The notes beneath the pieces are model-generated. The model had not been told where the DNA came from and did not search any database. It was given only the letters and a program-made list of their open reading frames with translations. The position numbers and the translations under genes are program-made. DNA of 64,000 nucleotides from positions 3,485,001 through 3,549,000 of the forward strand of contig NZ_CP078143.1 of the NCBI RefSeq assembly GCF_019891395.1, read 5' to 3'. Positions 61,994 through 64,000 of this stretch are shown piece by piece; position 1 is the first letter of the stretch, and each line of letters starts with the position of its first letter. The DNA comes from Nitratireductor kimnyeongensis. GTDB taxonomy: Bacteria; Pseudomonadota; Alphaproteobacteria; Rhizobiales; Rhizobiaceae.

Positions 61994-63262
61994 ATGTCGG
62001 AACGGAAAGTTTCGCGTGGCGGGGGCAGGATCCTGGACGATCACATCATCATCATCGGTGCTGGCCATGGCGGCGTACAAGCTGCCGCGAGTCTCCGCGA
62101 GGAGGGGTATGAAGGCCGACTGACACTCGTGTCAGGCGATCCGGAATTGCCCTACCACAAACCGCCGCTTTCCAAGGCCTTTCTCAAGGCGATAGATGCC
62201 GAGCCGCAGATCCTCAGAGCCCAGGCATTTTACGACACGAACCGCATCGAGCTGCAGAAAGGCGTACGGGTCGCCGACATAGACCCGGCTGGCCAGACAC
62301 TGCGGCTGGAGGAGGGAGGGCAGCTTGTCTGGACTGGGCTTCTTCTTGCTACGGGAGCCGAACCGCGGCGATTGTCCGTGCCAGGGGCGGACCTTTCGGG
62401 CGTTTTCTATCTGCGCGACTGTGCCGATGCCCGCAATCTGCGCGATGCGTTCTCCCGGGCAAACAGTGTGGTTGTGATCGGCGGTGGCTTTATCGGTCTG
62501 GAAGTGGCAGCGACGGCTGCCATGGCCGGGAAGGGCGTTACGGTCGTGGAAGCGGCCGATCGCATTCTTGGCCGTGCCGTGAGCCAGCCTGTCGCAGCGC
62601 ACATGCATGCCTATCATGAGGGCCTCGGCGTAACAATATTCACGGGAACCGATGTTGAGCGGCTGGATGGCACCGAAGGCACCGTGCGCAGTGTCATCAC
62701 AAAGGACGGGCAGATCCTTCCAGCCGACATGGTGCTGGTAGGAATTGGCGCAAAGCCAAACATTGCGCTTGCGGAGGCGGCAGGCCTTGTTTGTGACAAT
62801 GGCATCCGGGTGGACGCGTCTTGTCGAACAAGCGCTCGCAACATTCATGGGATCGGTGATTGCGTGTCGTTCCCGCATGTCGCCTCGGGGCGCGTGCTGC
62901 GCCTGGAATCCGTGCAGAACGCCACCGATCAGGCGCGTATCGCCGCAAAATCGATGCTCGGCAAACCGGCGGTGCATGATGCTGTTGCCTGGTTCTGGTC
63001 CGATCAAGGCGAACGCAAGCTGCAAATGGCAGGCCTGCCTTTCGATGTGGATCGGGAGATCATTGCGGGGGATGCGGAAAGCGGGGCTTTCGGAGTCTAC
63101 CTCTACGCGGGGGACCGGCTTGTTGCTGTGGAGACCGTCAACCGTCCCGGCGAGCACATGATGGCGCGAAGGATGCTGGCGGCTGGATTTTCGCCTACGG
63201 CTGAAGCGGTTCTGGAAGGTCCGGCGGCGCTGAAATCGGCAATGCTTGCCGGCGGACGCTGA
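61994..63262 (+). CDS. FAD-dependent ferredoxin/rubredoxin reductase-like protein
   Basis: A 422-residue pyridine nucleotide-disulphide oxidoreductase-fold flavoprotein. The FAD motif is IIIIGAGHGGVQAAASLRE near the N-terminus, the NAD motif VVVIGGGFIGLEVAATAA near residue 145, and the second FAD motif NIHGIGDCVSFPH. This is the layout of NADH:ferredoxin reductases of Rieske oxygenases and P450 systems. I choose the ATG at 61994, six bases after GAGG; further in-frame starts upstream lie in a hairpin. No ferredoxin or oxygenase is adjacent, so its partner is unknown. Confidence 0.86.
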   Translation: MSERKVSRGGGRILDDHIIIIGAGHGGVQAAASLREEGYEGRLTLVSGDPELPYHKPPLSKAFLKAIDAEPQILRAQAFYDTNRIELQKGVRVADIDPAGQTLRLEEGGQLVWTGLLLATGAEPRRLSVPGADLSGVFYLRDCADARNLRDAFSRANSVVVIGGGFIGLEVAATAAMAGKGVTVVEAADRILGRAVSQPVAAHMHAYHEGLGVTIFTGTDVERLDGTEGTVRSVITKDGQILPADMVLVGIGAKPNIALAEAAGLVCDNGIRVDASCRTSARNIHGIGDCVSFPHVASGRVLRLESVQNATDQARIAAKSMLGKPAVHDAVAWFWSDQGERKLQMAGLPFDVDREIIAGDAESGAFGVYLYAGDRLVAVETVNRPGEHMMARRMLAAGFSPTAEAVLEGPAALKSAMLAGGR

Positions 63263-63509
63263 ACGCTTCCCGGCTGGGCTTTGGCCGCCACAGGCCCATT
63301 GCCTGCTTGATAAATCCTGCTGCCGCACTTTATGACAACCGGCGCGAGCCATGCTAGAGGTCCGCCTTGTCTGAACACGCACTCTGCACGCGCCTCCATC
63401 GATGTGAACGCGCTTTAAAGGCAGTGTGTTGTCAGTTCCCGGTTTCTGGCGGGAAAGAGGCCGGTGCAAGGTGCAAGCAAGCTCGAGAAATGTAGGCGAA
63501 GTGGCAGAA

Positions 63510-64000
63510 ATGCAAAGACAGTCACAGATCAGCGCGCAGAAATCGTTTGCCGTCGCACCCATGATCGATTGGACGGATCGGCACTGCCGCTTTTTCCACC
63601 GGCGGCTCACGGGCAGGGCGCTTCTTTATACCGAGATGATCGTCGCCGATGCCGCCATCCACGGGGATCGCGAGCGGTTGCTGGGCTTCGATCGGAGCGA
63701 ACATCCGGTTGCTCTGCAGCTTGGTGGGTCGGATCCTCATAAACTTGCACAAGCTGCCGAGATCGGCGCCGGATATGGCTATGACGAAATCAATCTGAAT
63801 GTGGGTTGCCCTTCGGACCGGGTGCAGTCGGGCACATTCGGAGCCTGCCTCATGAAGACGCCCGAAGTGGTGGCCGCCGGGGTTGCGGCGATGAAGGCGA
63901 GGGTGTCGGTTCCCGTGACGGTCAAGTCCCGGATCGGAGTGGACGAACAGGACATCGAAACCGCACTTGACGCTTTGGCCGGGGCAGCCTGGTCGGCGGG
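63510..64000 (+). CDS. dusA: tRNA-dihydrouridine(20/20a) synthase DusA, 5' part only
   Basis: The first 163 codons of a DusA enzyme, which reduces uridine 20 and 20a in tRNA using FMN and NADPH. Visible motifs are [19 protein letters not shown] at the FMN site, [27 protein letters not shown], and [22 protein letters not shown], with the catalytic Cys in GTFGACLM. The start is the ATG at 63510; a GTG at 63501 is also in frame. The gene runs off the right edge. The 247-base gap upstream (63263-63509) shows no gene or clear signal. Confidence 0.93.
   Translation, partial: MQRQSQISAQKSFAVAPMIDWTDRHCRFFHRRLTGRALLYTEMIVADAAIHGDRERLLGFDRSEHPVALQLGGSDPHKLAQAAEIGAGYGYDEINLNVGCPSDRVQSGTFGACLMKTPEVVAAGVAAMKARVSVPVTVKSRIGVDEQDIETALDALAGAAWSA

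Overview
The window is about 60% G+C and densely coded. It reads as chromosome of an alphaproteobacterium of the Hyphomicrobiales (Rhizobiales), most like the Phyllobacteriaceae/Rhizobiaceae/Brucellaceae side of the order. The main reasons are a lipid A very-long-chain fatty acid cluster (acpXL, two fabF genes, adh2XL, lpxXL), a RirA iron regulator with its three cluster cysteines, RirA-type TGA-N9-TCA operators, and a hydroxyectoine/ectoine (eut/doe) catabolic cluster. Genus-level placement is inference.

Layout. 1-649: 5' part of an M20 peptidase. 840-1271: L,D-transpeptidase. 1287-6091 (minus): acpXL-lpxXL cluster for 27-hydroxyoctacosanoyl lipid A, lacking the usual fabZXL and containing one ketosynthase without its catalytic Cys. 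6199-9365: histidine phosphatase, AEC carrier, succinate-semialdehyde dehydrogenase. 9398-11573: IS5-type transposase scrap, LysR gene and a divergent atypical SDR with a small membrane protein. 11807-13490: FixH-like protein and di-haem peroxidase. 13477-17702: Lrp regulator divergent from long PutA. 17750-27649: complete haem-uptake locus (hmuR, a small protein, exbB, exbD, exbD, tonB; divergent hmuPSTUV) ending at rirA. 27923-29754: MaoC dehydratase, and a zeta-GST/FAH pair. 29833-30094: nested palindromic element.

30101-38927: ectoine/hydroxyectoine catabolism. eutB-eutC-doeX-doeC-doeD run on the minus strand; doeA, an ArgE-like deacetylase and a GntR regulator are divergent. Two TTGTACACAA sites lie between. 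No transporter, eutA or classical doeB/eutE is present. 38924-50080: an unassigned catabolic cluster. A sugar-type ABC transporter operon holds an argininosuccinate-lyase-like gene and a PfkB kinase. Divergent from it are a ROK regulator, a large PIG-L deacetylase with a GATase-like C-terminus, and an EamA exporter. This is the best candidate for an undescribed pathway.

50095-59963: tripartite tricarboxylate transporter tctCBA, divergent from a TctD/TctE two-component pair, which overlaps a solute-binding-protein gene with no permease of its own. A second, sigma-54-type response regulator and Cache-HAMP kinase follow (PgtA/PgtB-like). 59972-61881: paired palindromes and a consensus -24/-12 promoter precede an OFA-family MFS transporter, so the second two-component system probably controls this transporter. 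61994-63262: ferredoxin-NAD reductase-like flavoprotein. 63510-64000: 5' part of dusA.

All start choices were made by eye from ribosome-binding sites and overlaps. No database search was run, so family names rest on recognised motifs and gene order.
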